In this document: positions 1-7,156 of the stretch, one piece after another
Layout: each line of letters starts with the position of its first letter
Position numbering within the stretch: position 1 is the stretch's first letter
DNA from: Ruminococcus sp. UBA946
GTDB lineage: Bacteria > Bacillota > Clostridia > Oscillospirales > Ruminococcaceae
Assembly (NCBI GenBank): GCA_002293295.1
Contig: DBCY01000151.1
Coordinates: 5,758 to 15,463, forward strand
Direction: 5' to 3'
Length of the DNA stretch: 9,706 nt
Position numbers and translations under genes: made by a program
The notes under the pieces: model-generated
What the model was told of the DNA's origin: nothing
Database searches by the model: none
What the model saw: the letters and a program-made list of their open reading frames with translations, nothing else

Positions 1-6
1 TAATTT

Positions 7-1134
7 TTAATTGTTAATTGATAGTAGCTGGAGGGAGCCTATAACAACAATATAATAAACGCGCCTTGATTTGGCTTGTAAAAGCCGCTTCAAGGCGCGT
101 TCAGTGTTATTATATGAAAATTGAATTAATTGTAAATCATTAAAATCATGTTGTATATGAGCTGCCTGATAATCCGTGTCATAAATATTTTCAATGGAAA
201 CCAGCTTTATTCCGTCAGTATAAAATTTGTACTTAACTGTGAAAGCCTTGACAAGCAACAGTGAATCGGCATAAAAATCTATAACTGCTTCATTATCAGC
301 TTCCGATACAAGCACAGCTTCTTTATAAAAAGAACCCAGCCATAACGGATTGATATTTTCTTCATTAAATTCAAAATCAATTCCGAAAATATTTTTTGCG
401 GCGTTATTATAATTATTTACCGTACTCTCACTTATAAATTTGCCTAAGAACCTTGACATACTGCCGTAAAATTCAATCTGTTCATTATCGGGAACGGTAA
501 AATAATCACAGGAAGAGCGTCCGAAAAAAGGTTCAAGCTCTACCGTCAGAAAATAACACATTCGGGCATTATCGGATATATCATTGCCGTTTAACATATC
601 GGTAAACTTCACTTTATCTTCTTCGCCATACTTTGACAACGGACTGAACAAAGACCCCTCAACAGCGTTAAGGGCGGTAATTTCAAATACATTTTTCCCT
701 TCAGGAAAACGCGGGTCGGAGCTTTCTTCCACAAAAACATTAACAGTATACCGTTTGCTGAAATCCGTTTCATTTGAACCTTCAATAATTTCAGTTTTTA
801 TAGTTTCATATCCGGTAAATTTTATATTATCAATAAAATCAAATACCGATACTGTTTTAGCTCCAGTCAAATTCATTAACACTTCTTTGTCATAATCATT
901 AAACGCTTTAAAAAGCTGATTTATTCGTTCGTCATATTCATTTTCACGCACTGTTCTGAAATCAAACTCATTATTATTCAAAACGGGAACAGTATCGTAA
1001 ATTACGATTTCAGGAACGGTAACTTCAGATGAAGTTGCCGTTCCGCTATCGTCAATTTTTACTATTGCTTTTTCCTGCCGGCATCCGCACATTAGTAACA
1101 CAATAATTAAGATATTAAAAAGTTTCATCATCAT
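7..1134 (-). CDS. Uncharacterised lipoprotein, second gene of the GGDEF operon
   Basis: I do not recognise this 375-residue protein. It begins with three consecutive Met codons, a short hydrophobic stretch (about residues 5-15) and a lipobox-like LLMCGC, so Cys18 is the likely lipidated residue and the product should sit on the outer face of the membrane. The rest is soluble, acidic and rich in Asn, Phe and Tyr, with no further membrane segment. The first ATG is chosen because GAGG (1148-1151) lies 13 bases upstream, already a long spacing that worsens for the next two ATGs. It starts 10 bases after the stop of the upstream GGDEF gene, so co-transcription is very likely. The last 33 or so codons run through a perfect hairpin (58-101), so the natural C-terminus may be extended by read-through or a frameshift. 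The gene is clearly more A+T-rich than its neighbours (sample lines 30-37% G+C against about 57% in the EF-G-like gene). Confidence 0.75.
   Translation of the reverse strand: MMMKLFNILIIVLLMCGCRQEKAIVKIDDSGTATSSEVTVPEIVIYDTVPVLNNNEFDFRTVRENEYDERINQLFKAFNDYDKEVLMNLTGAKTVSVFDFIDNIKFTGYETIKTEIIEGSNETDFSKRYTVNVFVEESSDPRFPEGKNVFEITALNAVEGSLFSPLSKYGEEDKVKFTDMLNGNDISDNARMCYFLTVELEPFFGRSSCDYFTVPDNEQIEFYGSMSRFLGKFISESTVNNYNNAAKNIFGIDFEFNEENINPLWLGSFYKEAVLVSEADNEAVIDFYADSLLLVKAFTVKYKFYTDGIKLVSIENIYDTDYQAAHIQHDFNDLQLIQFSYNNTERALKRLLQAKSRRVYYIVVIGSLQLLSINN
46..101 (-). terminator. Long hairpin with U-rich tail, probable operon terminator inside the lipoprotein frame
   Basis: The 12-base arms AACGCGCCTTGA (58-69) and TCAAGGCGCGTT (90-101) are perfect inverse complements. 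Inside them GGCTT (73-77) pairs with AAGCC (82-86) around a four-base loop, with a 3x3 internal loop between the two stems. In minus-strand RNA the hairpin is followed by a stretch of U with some A and G (UAUUAUAUUGUUG), which fits a moderate intrinsic terminator for the GGDEF-lipoprotein operon. It lies within the open frame rather than after its stop. It could instead be a dispersed palindromic repeat unit. Confidence 0.6.
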
Positions 1135-1144
1135 ACTTTTTCAG

Positions 1145-3106
1145 TTACCTCGGAGCCGAACGCACGATGCTTCGCTGTCTTTTATTATCACCCTTCTGTT
1201 TGTACATAAGCTCGTCGGCAGTTCTGATAAATTCGTCGATGGGATAGGTTTTGTCGGGAACGCGCTTATAAATCCCGCAGCTTGCCTGAACGGTATAAGG
1301 CTTGCCGGATATTTTATTGTAATCATCAAGGGCTTTCTTGAACCTTTCGATAAAATCCCTTTCATAAGTGTCATTTTTACACATGCCGGCCACAACATAT
1401 TCATCCCCGCCGAAACGCGCCAGAATAATATCGCTGTCGTCCGAAGTCTGAGAAAGGGAACGGGCTGTGATTATAATAGCGTTGTCGCCTTCGTTATGCC
1501 CGTAGACGTCGTTTATACCCTTCAATCCGTCCAGGTCGATTGAAAGCACCATAAATTCCTTGTTTTCAGACGCGCAGTTCTCGTAGATTTTAGGCGCAAG
1601 CTGATAAAAGCCCCGTCTGTTCAGAAGGTTTGTCATCGAATCGCGGATATACATATCTTCAAGTTTAGCCGCAAAGTTTCTCAGCTCGGACTGGATTCTG
1701 ATGTTTTCAAGCACCATGCTCATGTTTGTTATAAGGGTATTGAATATATACAAATTCCGGAATGTGGTTACGTATTCCGCAACGAGGTATCCGATTGTCC
1801 TGTCCTGAAAATGAACGGGCAAAAACATGGCGTTGGAATATTTTTCGAAATATGCGTCGTAATCATGCAGGATGTCTTCCGATTTAAAGGGCGGAAGGAT
1901 ACTTGCTTTCTGTGCTATATGGTCATACTCCAGCGTATATGCTATATTTTCCGTATAGCCGGAACGCTGATAGTCATCGTATGAGGCGAATACGTCCTCA
2001 AGGCTGTTTACGCTTGAAATAAAATTATCGCAAAGGCATAACCGGGTAAGCTGAGTCCATATATCAGTCATGAAAATCTGCATTTTCAATAACGCGTCCT
2101 CGAAGGAAAAGCCCCCCGTCGTAACCTCTATCATGTGGATAACCCTGGTTGTAAAGTCATTCCATTCGTCAATCTTGTCATATAGACTGTGGTTTACCTT
2201 GTTATGGAAATTATCCTCAATATCGTAAGGGCAGCCGCAGGTCATCCTGTACAGCTTCTCGGCGTTTATGACTTCGCTGCCCGAACCTGACACCTCTCCG
2301 TCTATTATCTGCATAATGCGGTCGGCAAGCAATATTCCGGCTCCCTGTATGTCGCGTTTTACGGTTGTCACCGGGGGGTAATAGGTATCAGCTTCATTAA
2401 TACCGTCAACCCCGGTTACAATAACGTCCTCCGGCACTCTGAAGCCCATTTCGGCAAGCTGTTCGCACACCCCGATTGCCATGGAATCGTTTGCACAGAT
2501 AAAAGCCTCCGGCATACTGCCGTTTCTGTTATAATAACTGACCACCCATTCCCTTGTCGGTCCTGACCAGAAGCTTCCGTAGCCTATGCTGTCCTCTTCA
2601 AGAGGAAGATTATGCTCCTCCATAACGCGCCTGAAAACGTTCTCCCTTAAACCGGACGCACTGTTCCCTTTTAGTCCGCCGATAAAAGCAAGCTTTTTTC
2701 TGCCGTGGACGTCAATGACATGGTTTATCAGGTCATAAAGGGCATCTTCATAACCGAGTGAAATATTATAAACCCCTTCGATTTCCTTGTCAAGGGAAAT
2801 AACGGGAATGCCGCCTTCTTTAGCGCGTTTGATAATATTATTTACCGATTCGTCATGCTTCATCGTAAGGGTAAGGATTACAAGGCCGTCTATTTTTTTA
2901 TAATTAATAAGGTTGTAAATATTAACCTCGCCGACGTCATGGGGTTCGCCGTCATACTTGTCGGACAGGGACATAAACCACAGGACATTGCCCCCGAGGC
3001 TGTTTATGCGTGTGGAAAAATTATTGGCAAAAACAGTATTGTATGCTTCGTCCGCGCCGCCTGATATTAATGCGATTTTCTTTTTTTTGTCAGTTTTTTT
3101 TGTCAT
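1145..3106 (-). CDS. LacI-type ligand-binding sensor fused to a GGDEF diguanylate cyclase
   Basis: This 653-residue protein has no signal peptide or membrane helix and should be cytoplasmic. Residues about 9-285 match the periplasmic-binding-protein-like effector domain of LacI/GalR regulators (ICANDSMAIGV 203-213, PPVTTVKRD 244-252), but there is no N-terminal DNA-binding helix-turn-helix. A TCGC motif (289-292) opens a linker, then a region of about 300-475 that looks GAF-like, then a helical connector (about 465-487). The C-terminal GGDEF domain (about 488-645) has the active-site loop GGDEY (566-570), IDLDGLKGIND (523-533) and GHNEGD (536-541), so it should make c-di-GMP from GTP. The RxxD inhibitory site expected just before GGDEY is absent (DSDI instead), so product inhibition of the usual kind is unlikely. 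The start is supported by GGGAGG (3114-3119) at a seven-base spacing. Inference: a sugar or other small ligand sets cyclase activity. The ligand cannot be read from sequence. Confidence 0.93.
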   Translation of the reverse strand: MTKKTDKKKKIALISGGADEAYNTVFANNFSTRINSLGGNVLWFMSLSDKYDGEPHDVGEVNIYNLINYKKIDGLVILTLTMKHDESVNNIIKRAKEGGIPVISLDKEIEGVYNISLGYEDALYDLINHVIDVHGRKKLAFIGGLKGNSASGLRENVFRRVMEEHNLPLEEDSIGYGSFWSGPTREWVVSYYNRNGSMPEAFICANDSMAIGVCEQLAEMGFRVPEDVIVTGVDGINEADTYYPPVTTVKRDIQGAGILLADRIMQIIDGEVSGSGSEVINAEKLYRMTCGCPYDIEDNFHNKVNHSLYDKIDEWNDFTTRVIHMIEVTTGGFSFEDALLKMQIFMTDIWTQLTRLCLCDNFISSVNSLEDVFASYDDYQRSGYTENIAYTLEYDHIAQKASILPPFKSEDILHDYDAYFEKYSNAMFLPVHFQDRTIGYLVAEYVTTFRNLYIFNTLITNMSMVLENIRIQSELRNFAAKLEDMYIRDSMTNLLNRRGFYQLAPKIYENCASENKEFMVLSIDLDGLKGINDVYGHNEGDNAIIITARSLSQTSDDSDIILARFGGDEYVVAGMCKNDTYERDFIERFKKALDDYNKISGKPYTVQASCGIYKRVPDKTYPIDEFIRTADELMYKQKGDNKRQRSIVRSAPR

Positions 3107-3154
3107 AAAACCGCCTCCCTTATATGAAATGCGTATTATACGGAATTAATGAAA

Positions 3155-3168
3155 TGTAAACCTTTACA
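3155..3168. promoter_or_regulatory. cre/LacI-type operator candidate upstream of the GGDEF gene
   Basis: TGTAAACCTTTACA is an inverted repeat with six-base arms and a two-base centre. It matches the CcpA catabolite-responsive element consensus TGWAANCGNTNWCA at every defined position except one base of the central CG. It lies 49 bases upstream of the GGDEF start codon and overlaps where the -35 region would fall for a TATAAT at 3135-3140 (minus strand). No good -35 box sits at 16-18 bases from that TATAAT (TTTACA is 14 away), so the promoter assignment is weak. Binding here would be expected to repress. CcpA control is inference. Confidence 0.4.
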
Positions 3169-3241
3169 ATTGGATTTGTTAATAAATTATAACATATGAT
3201 AATGAACGTTTTGTAAATATACCGTTAATTATTAACATTTA

Positions 3242-5137
3242 TTATTCAACATCATCAAGCCAGAGACTGTATGAGGCGTCGCCCGGCATATTCAGCCCCC
3301 CTCTCGGCGAAAGCGAAACGCTTCCGGTCTTCGGCGAACCGGGCAGGCAAGAACGCTTGAACTGCTGGGTGAAAAAACGCTTAACAAATACTTTGAGCCA
3401 TTTTTTTACGGTGTCTGTATCATAATCGCCTTCAAACGCTTTAACTGCGAGCCTAAATATTTTTGACGGACTGAACCGGCAGCGTATAAAATAATAAAGG
3501 AAAAAGTCATGAAGCTCATAGGGACCGACGGTTTCTTCGGTTTTCTGCGATATTTCCCCGTCCGACGGCGGTAAAAGCTCGGGCGATACGGGGGTATCGA
3601 GAATATCCTTCAGCACGTCTGACAAAACCCCGTCGTCCGCCGTTTCGCTTTCATACCTGACAATGTGGCGCATAAGCGTTTTGGGAACAGACCCGTTGAT
3701 TCCGTACATTGACATATGGTCGCCGTTATAGGTCGCCCACCCGAGGGCAAGCTCCGACAAATCACCAGTGCCTAGGACAATGCCGCCGTTCATGTTCGCA
3801 TAGTCCATAAGAACCTGGGTGCGTTCCCGCGCCTGGGCGTTTTCATAGGCAACGCCGCCGTTGTTTTCATCAAGCCCTATGTCGGCGAAATGCTGCTTTA
3901 CGCTGGCTGTTATGTCAATTTCCTTAACAGTGACGCCGTAAGCCTTTGCCAAAGAAAGGGCGTTGTTTTTTGTCCGTTTTGTCGTTCCGAAGCACGGCAT
4001 TGTCACTGCCGTGATATGCGTCCGGCTGACACCGAGCATATCGTATGCCCTGACTGCGGCTATAAGAGCCGCAGTGCTGTCAAGCCCGCCCGAAAGTCCT
4101 ATAATGGTATTCCGGCAGTTTATATTCTTGAGCAGCGTTAAAAGACCGGCCGCCTGAATGTCAAGAATATCCCCGCACCTTTTGTTTATTTCCTTTGTTC
4201 CGGAAGGAACGAACGGATTTTTCCGGAATGTCCGCACCAGGTCAAGAGCTTTTACCGGAAGCTCAAAGCCCGTTCTGGGAATACCAGTATCTGAGATTAT
4301 AAAGGTGTTCACGCTTCTGCGTTCGGAAATTATACGGTCAAGGTCAATGTCGTTATAAACGAATCCTGTTGTAAAGCGTTTACTTTCGGACAATACCGTG
4401 CCGTTTTCGGCTATTATATTATGTCCCGCAAAGACCAAATCCTGCGTCGATTCGCCCGTACCCGCCTCGGCATAAATATAACCGCAAAGCAGCTTTGCCG
4501 ACTGCGAAGAAACAAAAAGCCTTCGGAAGCCGTCTCTTCCCGCGGCTTCGGCAAAAGCCGAGGGGTTGCATATTAAGGTTGCGCCGCTTTGGGCGAGGAG
4601 AGCGGACGGCGAATTTACTGCCCACAAATCGCCGGAAATTTCAATACCGATAATAAGACCCGGAATATTTGAGCATTCAAACAGCTGACTGCCGAAGAAA
4701 ACGCCTCCGAAACGTTCGGTATAATACTCAACCCCCTTACCGGAGGTGAAATAACGGGGTTCATGAGTTTCTGAGAACCCGGGGATATTTTCTTTTGGTA
4801 CGATTCCGAGAACGGCGCCGTTTTTTATTACAGCCGCGCAGCTGTAAAGCCTGCCGTCAAATTCAACAGGCAGCCCTATGACAGCCAGAATATCAAGCTG
4901 AGCCGTTTTTTCTGCTATAAAAGCAAGAGCCTGCTCCGCGCCGTCAAGAAGCAGCCCGCTGAGGAATAAATCGCCGCAGGTTGAACCTGTTATGCAAAGC
5001 TCGGGGAAAACTATGACCGAAACGTCTTTTTCCGCCGCGGCTGTGAGCAGGCTTATAATCTGCCGTGCGTTGAATCCGGGGTCCCCCGTCCTTATTTCGG
5101 GCGTTGCCGCCGCGGCTCTCAGAAAGCCGTCTTTCAT
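3242..5137 (-). CDS. nadE: NAD+ synthetase, glutamine-type architecture, glutaminase Cys replaced by Ser
   Basis: NadE performs the last step of NAD+ synthesis, amidating nicotinic acid adenine dinucleotide with ATP. The long form carries an N-terminal nitrilase-type glutaminase that supplies ammonia. With the start used here (631 residues), residues 1 to about 265 are the glutaminase domain and about 315-631 the synthetase. The synthetase is fully typical: P-loop SGGLDS (349-354), GTGDLSELALGWATYNGDH (456-474) and FKRSCLP near the end (593-599). In the glutaminase, Glu46 (FPELCITG) and Lys115 (PKENIP) of the Glu-Lys-Cys triad are present. The motif normally reading EICEDLW instead reads EISGDLW, so the catalytic Cys is Ser168 (codon TCC, 4634-4636). 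The NYxEFYE segment is also altered, to GFSETHE. Glutamine hydrolysis is therefore probably lost, leaving ammonia-dependent synthesis. The gene has its own promoter. An in-frame ATG at 5155 would add six residues but lacks a ribosome binding site. Confidence 0.95.
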   Translation of the reverse strand: MKDGFLRAAAATPEIRTGDPGFNARQIISLLTAAAEKDVSVIVFPELCITGSTCGDLFLSGLLLDGAEQALAFIAEKTAQLDILAVIGLPVEFDGRLYSCAAVIKNGAVLGIVPKENIPGFSETHEPRYFTSGKGVEYYTERFGGVFFGSQLFECSNIPGLIIGIEISGDLWAVNSPSALLAQSGATLICNPSAFAEAAGRDGFRRLFVSSQSAKLLCGYIYAEAGTGESTQDLVFAGHNIIAENGTVLSESKRFTTGFVYNDIDLDRIISERRSVNTFIISDTGIPRTGFELPVKALDLVRTFRKNPFVPSGTKEINKRCGDILDIQAAGLLTLLKNINCRNTIIGLSGGLDSTAALIAAVRAYDMLGVSRTHITAVTMPCFGTTKRTKNNALSLAKAYGVTVKEIDITASVKQHFADIGLDENNGGVAYENAQARERTQVLMDYANMNGGIVLGTGDLSELALGWATYNGDHMSMYGINGSVPKTLMRHIVRYESETADDGVLSDVLKDILDTPVSPELLPPSDGEISQKTEETVGPYELHDFFLYYFIRCRFSPSKIFRLAVKAFEGDYDTDTVKKWLKVFVKRFFTQQFKRSCLPGSPKTGSVSLSPRGGLNMPGDASYSLWLDDVE

Positions 5138-5146
5138 TTTCATCAT

Positions 5147-5152
5147 CCTTTT
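5147..5152 (-). promoter_or_regulatory. Ribosome binding site that decides the nadE start
   Basis: AAAAGG lies nine bases upstream of the ATG at 5137. It lies inside the longer reading frame that begins at 5155, where no Shine-Dalgarno-like sequence precedes the ATG. Starting at 5137 gives MKDGF followed by the AAATP segment, the N-terminus usual for clostridial NadE. Confidence 0.6.
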
Positions 5153-5176
5153 CATTGTGATATTGTATTCAGTATT

Positions 5177-5205
5177 ATTATATATTATATCCCTGAAATA
5201 ATCAA
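5177..5205 (-). promoter_or_regulatory. Sigma-A-type promoter for nadE
   Basis: On the minus strand TTGATT (5200-5205) is followed by a 17-base spacer and a perfect TATAAT (5177-5182). Transcription would begin near 5170, giving a leader of about 33 bases to the 5137 start. It sits directly downstream of the terminator of the preceding unit, so nadE is probably transcribed independently. Confidence 0.7.
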
Positions 5206-5212
5206 GAACTAT

Positions 5213-5244
5213 GAATAAAAACCGCAGGGATAAGTCCTGCGGTT
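5213..5244 (-). terminator. Intrinsic terminator after the membrane protein gene
   Basis: Nine-base arms AACCGCAGG and CCTGCGGTT (5220-5228 and 5236-5244) enclose a seven-base loop. On the minus strand the stem ends in UU and is followed by UUUAUUC, a good U tract. It lies 27 bases after the stop codon at 5272. Confidence 0.88.
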
Positions 5245-5271
5245 ACATTGCTTTTTATTACATCCGGAGTA

Positions 5272-6183
5272 TCAGTAAAGGTATGAAAGCATAACCCGTG
5301 CCGCCGGAACATCCGTTACCGTCTGCTCCGTTTCGGATTCTACCGGTTCGGATAATTTTTCCCTTATTGTTTCAGTCATTGAATTGATGAGTTCAAACAG
5401 CGGGTAATCCAATGAGAAGAAAGTATACGTCCAGGTTCCGTTTGAAAAATCATATACCCGTTCGCCGTCCTCAAAGGTAATGAATTCGGTTTCATCAAAG
5501 TATTCCTCATTGTTGATGAAAAGCCTCGTGTCTTCCCAGCGGCACTCGATAACCGCCGGATTGTTTACCTGGCGTATTAGCCTTTTTATCGTGCAGTCCA
5601 TCTTAACAAACCCATGGTCAATGTCAAGCGTGTTCGGCTGGACATAAACAACCGTCTTTCCGGATGCGTTGTTCTGCATATCCACTATATAATAACGGAA
5701 ATCGCCGGAAGGCGACACGCCCTGTCCTATAAGGGTGTCGACGGTCTGTATGCGGAATACATTCATAACAAGGAAAAACGCGACGCCGGCGACAATATAC
5801 ATAAGCAAAAAAACCGTACCCATAACTGTTTTAAACGTGTCGTTCATCCTGCAGGAGAAAAATCCGAACAGCGTTACGATCGCAGCCGGAATAAGCAGGG
5901 GCCAGTTGCCCCAGTCCAGAAGCAGGGTCGGTAAAAACAATACCATGTTCAGCATTCCGAAAACCGCGGTCAGTCTGGATTTCCTCGTATAGTACATCAA
6001 AAACCCTATTAACAGCGAAAATACCGAATAAAAAACGGCAAACGTCACTTTGTTCGTATATTCAATATCATAGAAAAATACGGCATAAGCGAAAAAGCAT
6101 AACGCTGCCGAATATGCCGCATTCAAAAAGCTTACTCCGAATATAAACCACTTGTTCTTTAATATACCCATCACTTTATTCAT
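5272..6183 (-). CDS. Five-helix membrane protein with a soluble C-terminal domain, function unknown
   Basis: This 303-residue protein belongs to no family I can name firmly. Five hydrophobic segments are visible at about 12-37, 46-65, 72-90, 94-111 and 120-142, followed by a soluble domain of about 160 residues. That domain opens with SPSGDF, has several short beta-like stretches (YYIVDMQN, KTVVYVQP, AVIECRW, RLFINNEEYF) and ends in an acidic tail. The SPSG...W...INN layout loosely recalls the DUF5412 type of small clostridial/bacillar membrane-associated domains, but I am not confident of that. An odd number of helices with a basic N-terminus would place the C-terminal domain outside. The ATG at 6183 is chosen because GGGGA (6196-6200) lies 12 bases upstream. 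The in-frame ATG at 6195 would abut that sequence. It follows the secreted protein gene by 72 bases and precedes a terminator, so it is probably the second gene of that unit. Confidence 0.75.
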   Translation of the reverse strand: MNKVMGILKNKWFIFGVSFLNAAYSAALCFFAYAVFFYDIEYTNKVTFAVFYSVFSLLIGFLMYYTRKSRLTAVFGMLNMVLFLPTLLLDWGNWPLLIPAAIVTLFGFFSCRMNDTFKTVMGTVFLLMYIVAGVAFFLVMNVFRIQTVDTLIGQGVSPSGDFRYYIVDMQNNASGKTVVYVQPNTLDIDHGFVKMDCTIKRLIRQVNNPAVIECRWEDTRLFINNEEYFDETEFITFEDGERVYDFSNGTWTYTFFSLDYPLFELINSMTETIREKLSEPVESETEQTVTDVPAARVMLSYLY

Positions 6184-6255
6184 TTTTATGACCATTCCCC
6201 TTTTGTACGTTTAACCGTCAGGAGAAACTCCCGATAAATTTTTGCACACAGCCTT

Positions 6256-7026
6256 TTATCTGAACTTTTTCGTTAAGGATACAATAAGGTAGCCTATCCC
6301 CCCGATTACTGCAAATATCAGCACAATCAGCAGTATGGTAAGAAAAATGTTGAACCCCCTGCTTACTTGCGGGGCATCGCTCTCTTCCGTCTGAGCCTCC
6401 ATAAAATCGCCGGTGTTAGCAAGGATATTTCCCTGCTGGTCGGAAATAATTATGTTGTCGATATAAACAAGCGGTCCGTCGGTTATATTGAAGGTAGGTA
6501 TGGTAAATCCGAATATTGTGTTTTCCGAGCCGTTCGGGACAGATATTGAAGCCGTTCTCCATTCACCGCCGCTGTCGTCCGTCAGATTATTGCTGACCCA
6601 TACGCTCCCATTGGTGTATATGCTGAAATTATCGGCGGCAACGCCGTTGTTTTCATCAAATAAATATGATACGTTCATAGAATAACCCTCAAATGAAGGC
6701 AGACCGAAAGTTTCAGAGGTTATGAACGCTCCGCCGAACTTGTTTTCAATTTCGCCGGTTATCGTTTCGGAAAGCTGAAGGGAACCGGCTCCGCTTTCCG
6801 CCGGAGAGTTTGTTATTTCCAGCTTAAAAACCGTATCATCGGCTGAACCCTCAAATTCCCATTCTGACAGCGAAGCGGGCGTATCGAAACAAAACGTCGC
6901 GGTTCCGTCTTCGGAATATTCAACGCCGCCGGTAACGTCTCCTCCCTCAAGCTCCGCAAAAATGCTCAAAGAAGACATACCCGTAATTACAAGGACTGAA
7001 AGTAATACCGATAATAGTTTTTTCAT
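6256..7026 (-). CDS. Secreted, membrane-anchored protein with carbohydrate-binding-like domain
   Basis: This 256-residue protein has a standard signal peptide (MKK, hydrophobic core, probable cleavage after SIFA, residue 24). A soluble, acidic, Ser/Thr/Gly-rich region of about 30-205 follows, then a short acidic linker, one C-terminal membrane helix (about 225-251) and the basic stop-transfer tail TKKFR. The soluble part has the look of a galactose-binding-like beta-sandwich (CBM4/9/11 style): FCFDTPASLSEWEF near the start, a paired-strand middle, GEWRTASISVP (about 152-162), IFGFTIPTF, and LVYIDNIIISDQQGN as the usual last strand. A carbohydrate or cell-wall ligand is inferred; no catalytic domain is present. 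GGTGG (7036-7040) at about nine bases supports the start, and a strong promoter lies upstream. It shares its unit with the membrane protein at 5272-6183. Confidence 0.82.
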   Translation of the reverse strand: MKKLLSVLLSVLVITGMSSLSIFAELEGGDVTGGVEYSEDGTATFCFDTPASLSEWEFEGSADDTVFKLEITNSPAESGAGSLQLSETITGEIENKFGGAFITSETFGLPSFEGYSMNVSYLFDENNGVAADNFSIYTNGSVWVSNNLTDDSGGEWRTASISVPNGSENTIFGFTIPTFNITDGPLVYIDNIIISDQQGNILANTGDFMEAQTEESDAPQVSRGFNIFLTILLIVLIFAVIGGIGYLIVSLTKKFR

Positions 7027-7086
7027 GCCGGATAACCACCTATCTTAACTGTAATAATATTTATTATATCAGTTAGTTTTATATAT

Positions 7087-7115
7087 ATTTTAGTCTATAA
7101 AACAAATTTTGTCAA
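7087..7115 (-). promoter_or_regulatory. Strong sigma-A-type promoter for the secreted protein unit
   Basis: The minus strand reads a perfect TTGACA (7110-7115), a 17-base spacer, and TAAAAT (7087-7092). Transcription would begin near 7080, giving a leader of about 54 bases. The -35 box lies within the left arm (plus-strand order) of a large inverted repeat (7105-7146), which suggests repression at this site. Confidence 0.8.
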
Positions 7116-7146
7116 CATATATATTTTAAAATATGCTGACAAAATT
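7105..7146. repeat. Large imperfect inverted repeat overlapping the -35 box, operator candidate
   Basis: The left arm begins AATTTTGTCAACATAT and the inverse complement of the right arm begins AATTTTGTCAGCATAT, so 15 of the first 16 positions are symmetric. The centre is TTTTAAAA with a four-base ATAT slip in one arm. The left arm contains the -35 box of the minus-strand promoter. The length and half-site symmetry suit binding of a dimeric or tetrameric repressor. It is not followed by a U tract and is too A+T-rich for a good terminator. Confidence 0.6.
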
Positions 7147-7156
7147 ATATTTTATA

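Noticed and set aside
584..895. Plus-strand 103-codon frame inside the lipoprotein gene
   Set aside because: It is antisense to a frame with a clear lipobox and operon context, and has no start signal.
1141..1404. Minus-strand 87-codon frame overlapping the end of the GGDEF gene
   Set aside because: It overlaps the conserved GGDEF domain in another frame and shows no protein-like features.
3224..3236. Inverted repeat GTTAAT-T-ATTAAC just after the nadE stop, as a terminator
   Set aside because: The one-base loop, all-weak pairs and absence of a U tract make it implausible as an intrinsic terminator.
3890..4358. Plus-strand frames with Cys/His-rich look inside nadE
   Set aside because: They are antisense to the conserved NadE synthetase domain, so the apparent zinc-finger-like cysteines are a shadow of that coding sequence.
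6196..6255. Small hairpin GGAG-AAA-CTCC between the secreted and membrane protein genes
   Set aside because: A four-base stem without a U tract is too weak, so the two genes are treated as one unit.
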